The notes beneath the pieces are model-generated. The model saw only the letters and a program-made list of their open reading frames with translations, was not told the DNA's origin and ran no database searches. A DNA stretch of 64,000 nt, taken from DASYKS01 sp031404815 (GTDB lineage Bacteria > Acidobacteriota > Thermoanaerobaculia > Multivoradales > UBA5704). The stretch's first letter is position 1; each line of letters begins with the position of its first letter. The stretch covers positions 1-64,000 of the forward strand of contig JANNIH010000158.1 in assembly GCA_031404815.1 (NCBI GenBank). Direction: 5' to 3'. Positions 52,894 to 61,728 of the stretch are shown here, in pieces. Position numbers and translations under genes: made by a program.

Positions 52894-55731
52894 ATGATCG
52901 CGAGTTTCCATCGACTCACTTGTTTTTGGCTCGAGCCAGAGGCGGAGTATTCCCGCGCAGGAACGAAATCCTCTAGGCTAGCCACCCAGGAATTTCTAGA
53001 TAGGGTTCGCGGTTCCAAAGTCGCTACCGCATCTATAGAGGGGCACATTTATAAGCACTATGATCCGATGGCCCTGCCTGATGAGGCTCCGGGCTATTCC
53101 TGGTTACGCGAGAAACTCCACGATCTCGTCAATGAACCTCCTGGGCTTCAGGGCGAGCCAACCTTTGATGCTAAGCCGGACTTCGATTCTCAGGAGCCCA
53201 TTCCGGAGCGAGATCCGTTTCCCGCCTTTTTCTGGAAGATGAATTCGCAAGATCATCGCGTGTCAGGGATTCTTGAAGTGTTTGTGGGTTGGGATGTCGT
53301 TGTCTTCCATCAGAGCGCTATGTGTGCGGCGCAGGCGGGTGAAGGCAAGGCAGCCCTTCATCGGCTCATCGAAACAGTCTGGGTAGGTCGGCACTTCTGT
53401 CCCGAGGCCCTGTTTACTGCGGAGTTCACCCAGGTTTCCCATCTTGAAGCGGTGGACCTGCATCCCTGGTCGGATGTGTTAAAGGCTTGTACGTTCTCCT
53501 CGCAAACTTTTGACTTCGTTGTCCGCAATCCCAGATACGAACTTCGTTTTGGAATCGATCAGGGCACTATTGTAGACAAGATTCACTACCAAGGCCTTGT
53601 TCTCGTGGAACGGGTCGTGGCCGACCAGGGAGTCAGCCTGGATTCAGAAACGCTCCATTTCGACGCGAGCGGATTCATCACCCGGCTCATCACCTTGCTA
53701 AGTAATGCTTCTAAGATCACTTGGCAGAGCGCCTGGGCCAAGAAGAAGCAGAGGAGTTTCGGTGAAGATCTGAGCGCTCATCGGGTGGAACTCTCCGAGA
53801 TGCAGCAGCGACGTGCAAAGACCCTCCCCACACCTCTCGCTCGCGGCGAGTTCGAACGATTGCAGCGTATCTACCACGCAGTTTACGGGAACCTCGATCG
53901 ATTCCATCAGGCGGCGCAGACCTGCCGGCTCAACCTGCGCCAGTTCGAGACCTTGAGCCGTCAGCTTCTTCACGCGCAAGACCCTTGGGTCCGAGACAGA
54001 CTACCCAGGCTCCAGCGCCTCGTTGACGATCTACAAGAAGCGTTGCTCAATCTGCAGATGCGGGCGCAATCGCTCCAGGCAGAGGTACATCTGCTCCTCT
54101 CGACGGAAGGCCGCTTTGCGGGCGACTACGTGCCGGAGCTCATACGCATGCCTGGCACGCCTGCAAATCGGCGGCTTCTTGAAGGCCTCTCTCCTCTCAT
54201 TCTCGTGTGTTCGTCCGATGAAGTCAGTTCCCCAGTAGGCTCGACCATTTGGATTGTGCGGAGCGAACGCAGCTCCGGGGTGGATGGAGACTTAACACCA
54301 AGTCCGCTTGTCTTGCGTCCTCGAGAGATTTCGCTAACCCGCAAGGAAGATTTGATCGGCCTCTACGTCGAAGCCCTTGAGGAGTGCCCGCCAGATGCAC
54401 TACGACTTCTGCTAAAGGCCCTCTGCCATCCTGATGGACGCCTCCAGCTTGTGCCCGAAGGGTCTGGTCAGACTCGCTATGTACAGATTGGCAAAATTTT
54501 CGCGAACTCGGCCGACCGAAAAGAATTTAAGAGTGCGGAGAGCGATATTCTTGGATTCCTTGACCACTCGGTGAGCAGGGGGTATTCCAGCGCCTCGATT
54601 CCAATGGAGCAGGATGGAGTTGGGATGCTCTGCCTAATCTCCTTCGTTCAAGCGGTGACCCGGGTGCTGAATGAGGCCCCACACCACTTGGCAAGTGTAG
54701 CCGAGGAACGCTTGAGCGTACTGCCGCGACTGCTTTTTCTGTTGGCCTTTCTCCATGCCGTCTGCGGGCAGGGTGACGAAGCGAGGGGGTATCTCCGGCG
54801 CGCGGCCCGCTCAGCTCTCGGGAGGAGGGATTTCCCCTGGGCCTACTTTGTCGCGCAGTTCTCCCGCGAATATGGGCAACGTTGGGAGAAGGCCGGCGCG
54901 GAGCCGGAACCAGCGGTTGGCCTAGGCAAGCCTCGAGAGCAGCCATGGAAGGAGCTAGCAGGCGACTTCTTGGACGCCTACGACCTGCGCTCCGCAGTGG
55001 GCCTGGCTCGCACGACAATCTCGACCCAGAATGGGCGAACGCCATTCTCACGCCCCTGGGGCATCCGCGCTTGGCTGTGGGGTCTGGCGGTAATCGTTGG
55101 AGCGGCCTTGCTCATCGTCGATGCGTGGCTCTCGACAGGCCCACGACTCAACCAGAGAAACATTCTCACTTGCGTCGGCGCTCTCGCTATCTTCGCAGCG
55201 CCGGCAGCATTGGGGTTGGGAGCGCGCACAGCCCTGAGACAGCTGTTTCCCAGCATCCTCTATCCCCGGATTCTCGGCGCGATCACACTGGCGACTGTCA
55301 CCTTTTGCGCCACCCAAGAGACAAGCGCCCTGACCTCCGCACGACCCATTATCATCGCTCTCCTGGTGCCGCTCTGCTTGGTAGGCAGTTTTCTTTACCT
55401 GTATTTTGAAGTAAGGAAGAAGGTGAAGGTCGTTCGGGAAAGCTTTCTGCGTTGCCTGGATATCTTCAGCCTCGCTTTCTTGGAGGCCGTCTGTCTGGGC
55501 ACGATCTTTGCTTTGGCCTACGAGGGTATGTTCCAGCAAGCGCTCGCTAGTCAAGGAGGCACTTCGTGCCTGTTCACGGTCGGCGAGATTTTTCTTCGCC
55601 CTCGAAACATTGTCCTCATCGCCGTGCTCTCCATACTGATCGGCATTGTTATTCAGCTTCTATTTGAACCCACAAGCAAATCTGCCGAGAACGATAATTT
55701 TCCCAGCTCGGCGCCAACCTCCCATGGTTGA
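52894..55731 (+). CDS. 945-aa protein with large soluble N-terminus and multi-TM C-terminus
   Basis: Residues 1-~700 are soluble, with mixed beta/alpha sequence (VFVGWDVVVFHQSAMC, HLEAVDLHPWSDVLKACTF) then a coiled-coil-like helical region (~285-420: RLQRIYHAVYGNLDRF, RLQRLVDDLQEALLNLQMRA). From ~750 there are about six membrane helices (AWLWGLAVIVGAALLIVDAW, CVGALAIFAAPAALGLGA, PRILGAITLATVTFCA, IIIALLVPLCLVGSFLYLYF, FSLAFLEAVCLGTIFALAY, IVLIAVLSILIGIVIQLLF). I do not recognise a family. It could be a membrane-anchored sensor or effector/pore of the system. ATG 52894 is chosen; GTG 52891 is equally possible. It overlaps the GAF-like gene by 8 nt. Confidence 0.8.
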   Translation: MIASFHRLTCFWLEPEAEYSRAGTKSSRLATQEFLDRVRGSKVATASIEGHIYKHYDPMALPDEAPGYSWLREKLHDLVNEPPGLQGEPTFDAKPDFDSQEPIPERDPFPAFFWKMNSQDHRVSGILEVFVGWDVVVFHQSAMCAAQAGEGKAALHRLIETVWVGRHFCPEALFTAEFTQVSHLEAVDLHPWSDVLKACTFSSQTFDFVVRNPRYELRFGIDQGTIVDKIHYQGLVLVERVVADQGVSLDSETLHFDASGFITRLITLLSNASKITWQSAWAKKKQRSFGEDLSAHRVELSEMQQRRAKTLPTPLARGEFERLQRIYHAVYGNLDRFHQAAQTCRLNLRQFETLSRQLLHAQDPWVRDRLPRLQRLVDDLQEALLNLQMRAQSLQAEVHLLLSTEGRFAGDYVPELIRMPGTPANRRLLEGLSPLILVCSSDEVSSPVGSTIWIVRSERSSGVDGDLTPSPLVLRPREISLTRKEDLIGLYVEALEECPPDALRLLLKALCHPDGRLQLVPEGSGQTRYVQIGKIFANSADRKEFKSAESDILGFLDHSVSRGYSSASIPMEQDGVGMLCLISFVQAVTRVLNEAPHHLASVAEERLSVLPRLLFLLAFLHAVCGQGDEARGYLRRAARSALGRRDFPWAYFVAQFSREYGQRWEKAGAEPEPAVGLGKPREQPWKELAGDFLDAYDLRSAVGLARTTISTQNGRTPFSRPWGIRAWLWGLAVIVGAALLIVDAWLSTGPRLNQRNILTCVGALAIFAAPAALGLGARTALRQLFPSILYPRILGAITLATVTFCATQETSALTSARPIIIALLVPLCLVGSFLYLYFEVRKKVKVVRESFLRCLDIFSLAFLEAVCLGTIFALAYEGMFQQALASQGGTSCLFTVGEIFLRPRNIVLIAVLSILIGIVIQLLFEPTSKSAENDNFPSSAPTSHG

Positions 55732-56488
55732 GTCACTGTCTCCGCGTCAGATTAAAAGTTTCGATAAAACGCTCGAATCGTTGCGCGGTGTCTTGCCCTT
55801 TACCTATGCACAGTGGGTTGAGGAGTCCCGGCTGACCTCGGACTACGCGGTTGTGGCTTCCCGCTCGCCACAAGCTGCGGCTGGGTATGACATCGCCCAC
55901 CGGCCCGGAGTAATCGGCCAGGTCTTCCGCCGGGGTCGCCCGATTTTCATTCCCCACGTCAACACCCACGTGCTATATGACCTCTTCGATCCGGGTATCG
56001 AGTGGGAGCTCACTTTGCCGTTAAACGACGGGACTCTCGCCGCCGTCCTAAACTTTGAAGGTAGTGGCACTCTGGATCTCGACAAATCGCTATGGAAGGA
56101 TTTGGGAGCGCTGTTGTTCTCGCAAACCGGCCTGGAACTGGCCGGAGCGATGCCGGAGCCTGGAGAGGCCTGGATGGTCAAGACCAACCTCGTCGAGATC
56201 TCAGGCGAGAGGCCGCAATCGGTGAATGTGGCTTTACGACTTGGCCGCGCGGCCGCTACTGGGGGTCTGAACGTGCTCGTGGCTGGCGCCCTGGATCTGT
56301 CCCACAACCCTGCCTACCCCAGCGTTGACGAATCGCTCGCCGCTGGCGTACCGCTTGGTGGATGTTTCCGAGGAGGCGGCTCTCGGCTCGACCTTCTGGA
56401 GGTTGCAGCGCACACAGGTTCCGATGAAGATTCGGCTTGGTGGTCACTCGCGGATGGACGGTACGACTTCGTGCTCAGGGCGAGCTGA
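55724..56488 (+). CDS. GAF-domain-like protein, last gene of the island operon
   Basis: A 254-aa cytoplasmic protein. Residues ~30-145 fit a GAF fold: LPFTYAQWVEESRLTSDYAV, a conserved GVIGQVFRRGRPIFIPHV, EWELTLPLNDGTLAAVLNFE and WKDLGALLFSQTGLELAGAM, the order of strands and helices in GAF sensors including the typical GVxGxVxxxGxPxxxxDV-like segment. The C-terminal ~100 residues are beta-rich and unassigned. GAF domains bind small ligands such as cyclic nucleotides, so it could be the sensor of the operon. Its start overlaps the stop of the 945-aa gene by 8 nt. Confidence 0.75.
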   Translation: MVESLSPRQIKSFDKTLESLRGVLPFTYAQWVEESRLTSDYAVVASRSPQAAAGYDIAHRPGVIGQVFRRGRPIFIPHVNTHVLYDLFDPGIEWELTLPLNDGTLAAVLNFEGSGTLDLDKSLWKDLGALLFSQTGLELAGAMPEPGEAWMVKTNLVEISGERPQSVNVALRLGRAAATGGLNVLVAGALDLSHNPAYPSVDESLAAGVPLGGCFRGGGSRLDLLEVAAHTGSDEDSAWWSLADGRYDFVLRAS

Positions 56489-56583
56489 GGGACCTCTGGG
56501 GAATCCCGCCTACCCGATTGGCGTGGGCGCTGCTTCGGGTGGATTTCACTTCACTGCCCCCCCGATGTATTCCCGCCCGACTT

Positions 56584-57447
56584 TCAGATTTGGGTCAATG
56601 GGATCGCGATAAGAAGGATCGCGACGCCAGCCCACTGCCAAGGGGCAACCCGTTCGCGCAAGAAGATCGCCGCAAGCAGTACAGTGACCGCGCTGAACAG
56701 GGAAGTGAGGACTGTGGTGAGCGTAATGTCGCCGCGCGCGAGCCCCCAGGTCGAGGCGAGGAAGGCGCCGGTGTCGAGGAGCCCAACCACTGCGAGAAGC
56801 ACCCATACGCGGCGGCGTGGCGGTGCAAGGCTCTGTTTAAGAGGGATCGCTAGGAGCCCAACCACAAACGGCGTTATTAGGCGGAACAGCCAGACCGGCA
56901 AATACGGCCCGAACTCCGGGACGATCCGGAAGCCGAGTAGCCATAACATGACCCCAAAGCTCGCCGAGCCAATGAGCGCCCAGCCGACCCCGGGTGGCAG
57001 GCGTCTCCACGAGGGTAGCTGGTCACGGAGGGCGGGTCCGGTCGAGGCCAGGAGCACGCCAATGAGGACGGCGCCGAGGGAGATGGTCTTGACCGCGCCC
57101 AGGCGCTCGCCCGATAGGTAGGCCAGCGCACCGGTAAGCGCGCCGTAACTTGCCGCGATCGGTGAGACGAGCGTGAGTACGCCGACCTCGAACGCCCGAA
57201 AGAGCGCGAACGAAGCGAAGATATGGAGCGCGCAAGTGAACGTCATCCAGCCCCAAGCGGTCGGGCCGACCGCCGCGAGAACGCCGAGCTGACCGGTTGC
57301 AACCAGATAGATGGAGAGCGCGGCGAGGCCGAAAAACTGCAGGTAGAACAGACCGCGAAACGAACCGATCTCGCGCGCCACGAAGCGCGCCACGAAGTCA
57401 CCGATCCCCCAACCGAGGGCGGCCGCGAGTCCGGGTAGAGCGTTCAA
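56584..57447 (-). CDS. EamA/DMT-superfamily transporter, intact copy
   Basis: A 287-aa inner-membrane protein with ten hydrophobic helices in two EamA repeats (MNALPGLAAALGWGIGDFVA start; FGLAALSIYLVATGQLGVLA; SPIAASYGALTGALAYL; second repeat from WALIGSASFGVMLWLLGF to WQWAGVAILLIAIPLTQI). DMT transporters export or import metabolites; substrate unknown. The 5' half reads at the flank's G+C (70% in line 57361) while the 3' part is lower (62% in line 56641 versus 67% in the homologous left fragment), suggesting a chimera whose 3' end was supplied by the island. It could also protect against the adjacent natural product, but nothing shows this. Confidence 0.9.
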   Translation of the reverse strand: MNALPGLAAALGWGIGDFVARFVAREIGSFRGLFYLQFFGLAALSIYLVATGQLGVLAAVGPTAWGWMTFTCALHIFASFALFRAFEVGVLTLVSPIAASYGALTGALAYLSGERLGAVKTISLGAVLIGVLLASTGPALRDQLPSWRRLPPGVGWALIGSASFGVMLWLLGFRIVPEFGPYLPVWLFRLITPFVVGLLAIPLKQSLAPPRRRVWVLLAVVGLLDTGAFLASTWGLARGDITLTTVLTSLFSAVTVLLAAIFLRERVAPWQWAGVAILLIAIPLTQI

Positions 57448-57692
57448 GGGCGGCCCCCGGGGCGGGTGGGCGGCAGGGTCGGGATCATGGGCGGCAGATC
57501 CTACCCCGTGGGAGCGATCCGGGGGTGTAACGAATGCCCGCCGAGCCCCAAAACAGAGAATCTTCTTGCCGAAGCCCCCTCTATGGATCGAATTGGTGCC
57601 CGAGCGGCACCCTTCCTAGTGGTGAGATCCATCAAGTAGATCGTTTGGGACGACCCAGCGACCGACCGACCGTGACCTGTTGGAGATCGACG

Positions 57693-58655
57693 ATGCTCTC
57701 GCTTGTCCGTCCCATGTTGCGCCTGTCACCCGCCGAGGTGACGTTCGCCAAACGCCGTTTCGACGACCCGGGTCCCGAGCTGCGCCTGCGCCTCGAAGGG
57801 GTGGGCGAAGCCTTTCGCTCCGGCTATCACGCGGCGCTTGCCGAGGACGAGCCGATGCGCCTGGCCCGGCGGCTCGACGGATTGCCGCTCGCCATGCGCG
57901 GCTTCGCCTACGAGGGGGCGGGGATGGCCTTGGCGTTAGAAGACGCGCTGTCGATCCGTCGCCGCGACCGGGTCGAGCGCTTTCTCGCCGGCCCGGGCGA
58001 CGCCCATGCCTATCTGGTGGTGGTCGGCGCCGGTTGGGCGCTCGCCAGGTTGCCACTGCGCGTCGATCGGCTGCTCGCCCGCTTCGATCCTTTGCTGCGC
58101 TGGCTGGCGCTCGATGGCTACGGCTTTCACGAGGGGTATTTTCGCTGGCCGCAGACGGTGGTGGCCCAGGCGACACCGCGCAAGCTGTCCGGCTATGCCC
58201 GCCATGGTTTCGACCAGGGGCTCGGGCGCAGCCTCTGGTTCGTGCGCGGCGGCGACATCGATCGGATCGCGGCCACCATCCGCGGCTTCGCCCCGGGCCG
58301 GCAGGCCGATCTTTGGGCGGGCGTCGGCCTCGCCTGTGCCTATGCCGGTGGGCGGAGCGCCGAGGAGATGCGCACCTTGCGCGGCCATGCCGGGGAGCAC
58401 GAGCTCGCTCTGGCGCAGGGCGCCGTGTTCGCCGCCACCGCCCGCGAACGGGCGGGCAATCCGGCACCCCATACGGAGCTCGCCTGCCAGGTGCTGTTCG
58501 GCGCCTCGGCGGCTTTCGCCGCAACGATGACCGAGGAGGCCCGGGTCGGCCTGCCCGCCGATGACCCCGGACCGGGGGGGCTGCCGGCGTTCGAGGTTTG
58601 GCGCCGACGGATTCAACAACGGCTGGAACAACTACAGATGGAGGTGGCTTCGTGA
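57693..58655 (+). CDS. Enediyne cassette protein E3 (DUF1702)
   Basis: A 320-aa DUF1702 protein: MLRLSPAEVTFAKRRFDDPG, the FRSGYHAALAEDEP and AMRGFAYEGAGMALALEDAL segments, LDGYGFHEGYFRWPQTVVAQ and FVRGGDIDRIAATIRGF, ending TELACQVLFGASAAFAATMT. In actinobacterial enediyne clusters a DUF1702 protein (E3) is encoded beside the UnbV-like E4, RnfD-like E5 and the PKSE synthase, exactly the order seen here. Its biochemical role is unknown; it is a marker of the cassette. ATG 57693 follows GGAG with 8-nt spacing and is preferred over in-frame starts up to 159 nt further upstream. Its stop overlaps the next start (GTGA). Confidence 0.88.
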   Translation: MLSLVRPMLRLSPAEVTFAKRRFDDPGPELRLRLEGVGEAFRSGYHAALAEDEPMRLARRLDGLPLAMRGFAYEGAGMALALEDALSIRRRDRVERFLAGPGDAHAYLVVVGAGWALARLPLRVDRLLARFDPLLRWLALDGYGFHEGYFRWPQTVVAQATPRKLSGYARHGFDQGLGRSLWFVRGGDIDRIAATIRGFAPGRQADLWAGVGLACAYAGGRSAEEMRTLRGHAGEHELALAQGAVFAATARERAGNPAPHTELACQVLFGASAAFAATMTEEARVGLPADDPGPGGLPAFEVWRRRIQQRLEQLQMEVAS

Positions 58656-60760
58656 CCCCCAATCATGAGATCGATCGTGAGATCAATCGTGAGACCAACC
58701 GTCAGCTCAACCCTCCGATCAACCGCGGGACCCGCAACAGCTTCCTGCGTCGCGCCGCGACCGGTCTGGCGGCGCTCGCCGCGATCGGTGGGCTCTACGG
58801 CTTCGCCCGCCTGCCCGAACTCTCCGGCACCGAGCGCTCCGCGCTCGCCCGGCGGTTCGCGTTCGCGAGCACCGAGCTCGCGCTGCCGCCGTCGGCGGGC
58901 GAGCAGCGGATCGTCCGGCCGGTCCATCCGAGCCTTGCGGGGCTCGCGTCGTGGATCTCGTCGGTCGGCGCCGCTGTGGCGCTCGCCGATCTGGATGCCG
59001 ACGGCCTGCCGAACGATCTCTGTTCGGTCGATCCGCGGGTCGATCGGACGATCGTCGCCCCCGCTCCTCTGACCGGCGCGCGCTACGAGCCGTTCTTCCT
59101 CGATGCCGGAACACTCCCCTACGACGCCGAGATGACCGCGCCGATGGGCTGCCTGCCGGGCGATTTCAACGAGGATGGCCGGCGCGATCTACTGGTCTAT
59201 TACTGGGGGCGGACCCCGATCATCTTTCTGCGCCGCGCGCCCACTCTCGTCGGGGCGACCGAAGGGAAAGAGCCCCCCCTGTCGCGCGACAGCTTCGCTG
59301 CGGTCGAGGTGGTCTCTCCGGCCCCCGGCAAGGCGCCCGAGCGCTGGTACACCAACGCGCTGTCGAGCGCGGATATCGACGGCGACGGTCATCTCGATCT
59401 GATCGTCGGCAACTATTTTGCCGACGACAGCCGGATCATCGACCCGCGCGGCCTAGGGCGCGAGCACATGCACAGCTCGATGTCGCGCGGCGACAACGGC
59501 GGTCGCAATCGGTTGCTGCTCTACGCGGCAAGCTCCGGCGGCGCGAGCCCGACGGTCGCCTTTGCCGACGCCTCGGCCGCTCTGCCAGAGTTCGTTGCCC
59601 GCGGCTGGACGCTCGCCTTGGGCGCCGTGGACATGGATGGCGATCTCCTGCCCGAGATCTACTTCGCCAACGACTTCGGCCCCGACCGCCTGCTGCACAA
59701 CCGCTCGACTCCGGGGCATCCGAGCTTCGCACTGCTCGAAGGCAAGAAGCGGTTCACCACCCCGGCCTCCAAGGTGCTCGGCCACGACTCGTTCAAAGGG
59801 ATGGGGGTCGATTTCGCCGATTTGAACGGCGACGGCCGACCGGACATCTACGTCTCGAACATCGCCGCCGAGTGGGCGCTCGAAGAGAGCCATTTCGTCT
59901 GGCTTTCAGAAGGCGACACGAGCGCGATGAAGAACGGAGTCGCCCCCTATTCCGACGCGAGCGAGCCGCTCGGCCTGTCGCGCAGCGACTGGGGCTGGGA
60001 CGCCCGCTTCGCCGACTTTGACAACGACGGCATCCCCGAGGCGCTCCAGGCGACCGGCTTCGTTGCGGGCGAAACCAATCGCTGGCCGGAGATGCACGAG
60101 CTCGCGATGGGCAACGACAACCTGTTGTCGAACCCCTACAACTGGCTCAACCTGAAGCCGGGTGACGATCTTTCGGGTCAGACCCGGACGCCGTTCTTCG
60201 TCCGCGCCGATGCCGGTGGCTCGGGGCGGCACGCAGGGCGTTACTTCGATCTCTCGCACGAGGTCGGCAATGGCGACACCCAAGTCGCGCGTGGGATCGC
60301 GATCGCCGATGTGGACGGCGATGGCCGGCTCGATTACGCGATCGCAAACCAATGGCAGGCATCGCGCTTCTACCGCAACCGGGCGCCCGCGCCGGGGCGC
60401 TTCCTGGCGCTCGATCTGGCGCTGCCGGCGACGGTCGAATCCGCCGCGCCGGGGATGGGCTCGCCGGCCATCGGCGCGCGCGCCACGGTCACGCTGCCGG
60501 ATGGCCGGCGCCTGGTCGCCTTCGTCGATGGTGGCACCGGCCACTCAGGCAAGCGCGACCCGGGGCTCCATTTCGGCCTGGGTGCGTTGGCCGCCGACGC
60601 TCCGCTCGCGGTGGAGATCGCCTGGCGCGACCGCACGGGCCGGGTCACGAATCGTCGCTTCGAGCTAAAACCGGGACGCGTTTCGCTCGTCCTCAACTCC
60701 ACACCGGGTTCCGTTGCGCCAAAGGTGGCGTCGGTGAATCCCGGCACACCCGCTTCCTGA
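58652..60760 (+). CDS. Enediyne cassette protein E4 (CRTAC1/ASPIC-UnbV, FG-GAP repeats)
   Basis: A 702-aa protein starting at a GTG that overlaps the E3 stop (GTGA), preceded by GGAGGTGG. A membrane anchor lies at ~25-47 (AATGLAALAAIGGLYGFARL). The body is an FG-GAP beta-propeller with repeated calcium-type loops: LDADGLPN, DFNEDGRRD, DIDGDGHLD, DMDGDLLPE, DLNGDGRPD, DFDNDGIPE and DVDGDGRLD. The C-terminal ASPIC/UnbV domain is recognisable (GSPAIGARATVTLPDGRRLV, FGLGALAADAPLAVEIAWRD). UnbV-like proteins are constant members of enediyne warhead cassettes. Function unproven. An alternative upstream in-frame ATG (58598) would overlap E3 more deeply and is less likely. Confidence 0.9.
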   Translation: MTPNHEIDREINRETNRQLNPPINRGTRNSFLRRAATGLAALAAIGGLYGFARLPELSGTERSALARRFAFASTELALPPSAGEQRIVRPVHPSLAGLASWISSVGAAVALADLDADGLPNDLCSVDPRVDRTIVAPAPLTGARYEPFFLDAGTLPYDAEMTAPMGCLPGDFNEDGRRDLLVYYWGRTPIIFLRRAPTLVGATEGKEPPLSRDSFAAVEVVSPAPGKAPERWYTNALSSADIDGDGHLDLIVGNYFADDSRIIDPRGLGREHMHSSMSRGDNGGRNRLLLYAASSGGASPTVAFADASAALPEFVARGWTLALGAVDMDGDLLPEIYFANDFGPDRLLHNRSTPGHPSFALLEGKKRFTTPASKVLGHDSFKGMGVDFADLNGDGRPDIYVSNIAAEWALEESHFVWLSEGDTSAMKNGVAPYSDASEPLGLSRSDWGWDARFADFDNDGIPEALQATGFVAGETNRWPEMHELAMGNDNLLSNPYNWLNLKPGDDLSGQTRTPFFVRADAGGSGRHAGRYFDLSHEVGNGDTQVARGIAIADVDGDGRLDYAIANQWQASRFYRNRAPAPGRFLALDLALPATVESAAPGMGSPAIGARATVTLPDGRRLVAFVDGGTGHSGKRDPGLHFGLGALAADAPLAVEIAWRDRTGRVTNRRFELKPGRVSLVLNSTPGSVAPKVASVNPGTPAS

Positions 60761-60776
60761 CGCGAGGGGAAACGCC

Positions 60777-61703
60777 ATGACCGCCACACCAGAAACCCGC
60801 GATCTCCGACTCCCAGCGCTGCGGCGCTTCGCCGCAGCGATCACGATTTTGAACCTTTTCGGCCATTTCTACCTCGGCTTCGAGCAGTCTTTCGCCCAGC
60901 CGCTCGCGGCGCTCGCCACCGCCTACACCCTCGAGCTGCTGCTCGAGTGGATCGGGGCGCGCTCCCACGGGCGCACTCCGCGCTTCGTCGGCGGGCCGCT
61001 CGCGCTGGTCAACTTTCTGCTCTCGGCGCACATCAGCGCGCTTGCGGTCGCCATGCTCACCTACGCCAACGACCGCCTCTGGCCGGTGATGTTCGGCGCC
61101 GCGGTCGCGATCGGCAGCAAACATGTCTTCCGGGTCGCGACCGCCGAGGGGCGCAGCGTCCACTTCTTCAACCCGTCGAACCTCGGGATCACCGCGACCC
61201 TGCTCGCGATTCCGTCGGTCGCGATCTCCCAGCCCTACATGTTCAGTGAGAATCTGGGGCCGGTCGGGGATTGGGTGCTCCCCTGCATCATCGTCGCCGC
61301 CGGTACCTTTTTAAACGCGCGCTTCACCCGCAAGATCCCGCTGATCGTTGGTTGGCTCGGCGGTTACGCGCTCCAGGCTCTCTTACGCACGGCATTCTTG
61401 GGCACTGCGCTGCGCTCCGAGCTGATGCCGTTTACCGGTCTCGCGTTCCTGCTGTTCACGTTCTATATGGTTACCGACCCGGCGACCACTCCCACCTCGG
61501 TGCGCGGCCAGATCGCGTTCGGCGCGTCGGTCGCCGCGACCTACGGCGTGCTGGTCGCCTTCCATATCGTCTTCGCGATCTTCTTCTCCCTCTCCCTGGT
61601 CTGCATCGGACGCGGCGCGCTCCTCTACGCCCGGAGCCTCGCGGCTTCACGTTCGAGCGTCGGCCTGCCGATGGGTGCCGCCACCGCGGCGCCCCAGGCG
61701 TGA
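60777..61703 (+). CDS. Enediyne cassette protein E5 (RnfD-like membrane protein)
   Basis: A 308-aa integral membrane protein with eight to ten helices (AAITILNLFGHFYLGF, LVNFLLSAHISALAVAMLTY, WVLPCIIVAAGTFLNA, FTGLAFLLFTFYMVTDPATT and others). Motifs of the RnfD/NqrB-like family are visible: FFNPSNLGITATLL and MVTDPATTPTS. In enediyne clusters the equivalent E5 gene lies immediately before the PKSE, as here. It is preceded by GAGGGG and lies 16 nt after E4 and 25 nt before the PKSE. Its role (redox coupling or export) is not established. Confidence 0.9.
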   Translation: MTATPETRDLRLPALRRFAAAITILNLFGHFYLGFEQSFAQPLAALATAYTLELLLEWIGARSHGRTPRFVGGPLALVNFLLSAHISALAVAMLTYANDRLWPVMFGAAVAIGSKHVFRVATAEGRSVHFFNPSNLGITATLLAIPSVAISQPYMFSENLGPVGDWVLPCIIVAAGTFLNARFTRKIPLIVGWLGGYALQALLRTAFLGTALRSELMPFTGLAFLLFTFYMVTDPATTPTSVRGQIAFGASVAATYGVLVAFHIVFAIFFSLSLVCIGRGALLYARSLAASRSSVGLPMGAATAAPQA

Positions 61704-61728
61704 TCGGGTTTCGGGCGGGAGCGAGGAC

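Larger units (their letters stand above)
43437..56583 (+). mobile_element. 13-kb genomic island carrying a composite CHAT / ABC-importer operon
   Basis: Bounded on the left by the truncated eamA fragment and on the right by the 3' end of intact eamA, so that an approximately 305-bp eamA segment is directly repeated at both ends. All ten genes inside run on the plus strand. Hand counts of 60-base lines give 48% G+C (47461) and 38% (49621), against 70% in the left flank (41581). No integrase, transposase or terminal inverted repeat is visible, so acquisition by homologous recombination at eamA, or by an element whose recombinase has been lost, is likelier than an active transposon. Confidence 0.7.

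Noticed and set aside
43437..56583. Active transposon or integrative element
   Set aside because: No integrase, transposase or terminal inverted repeats visible; the boundaries are an eamA duplication, so I describe a genomic island without a mechanism.
56584..57447. eamA as an enediyne self-resistance exporter
   Set aside because: It is transcribed away from the cassette, is explained by the island boundary, and DMT transporters are not typical enediyne resistance genes.
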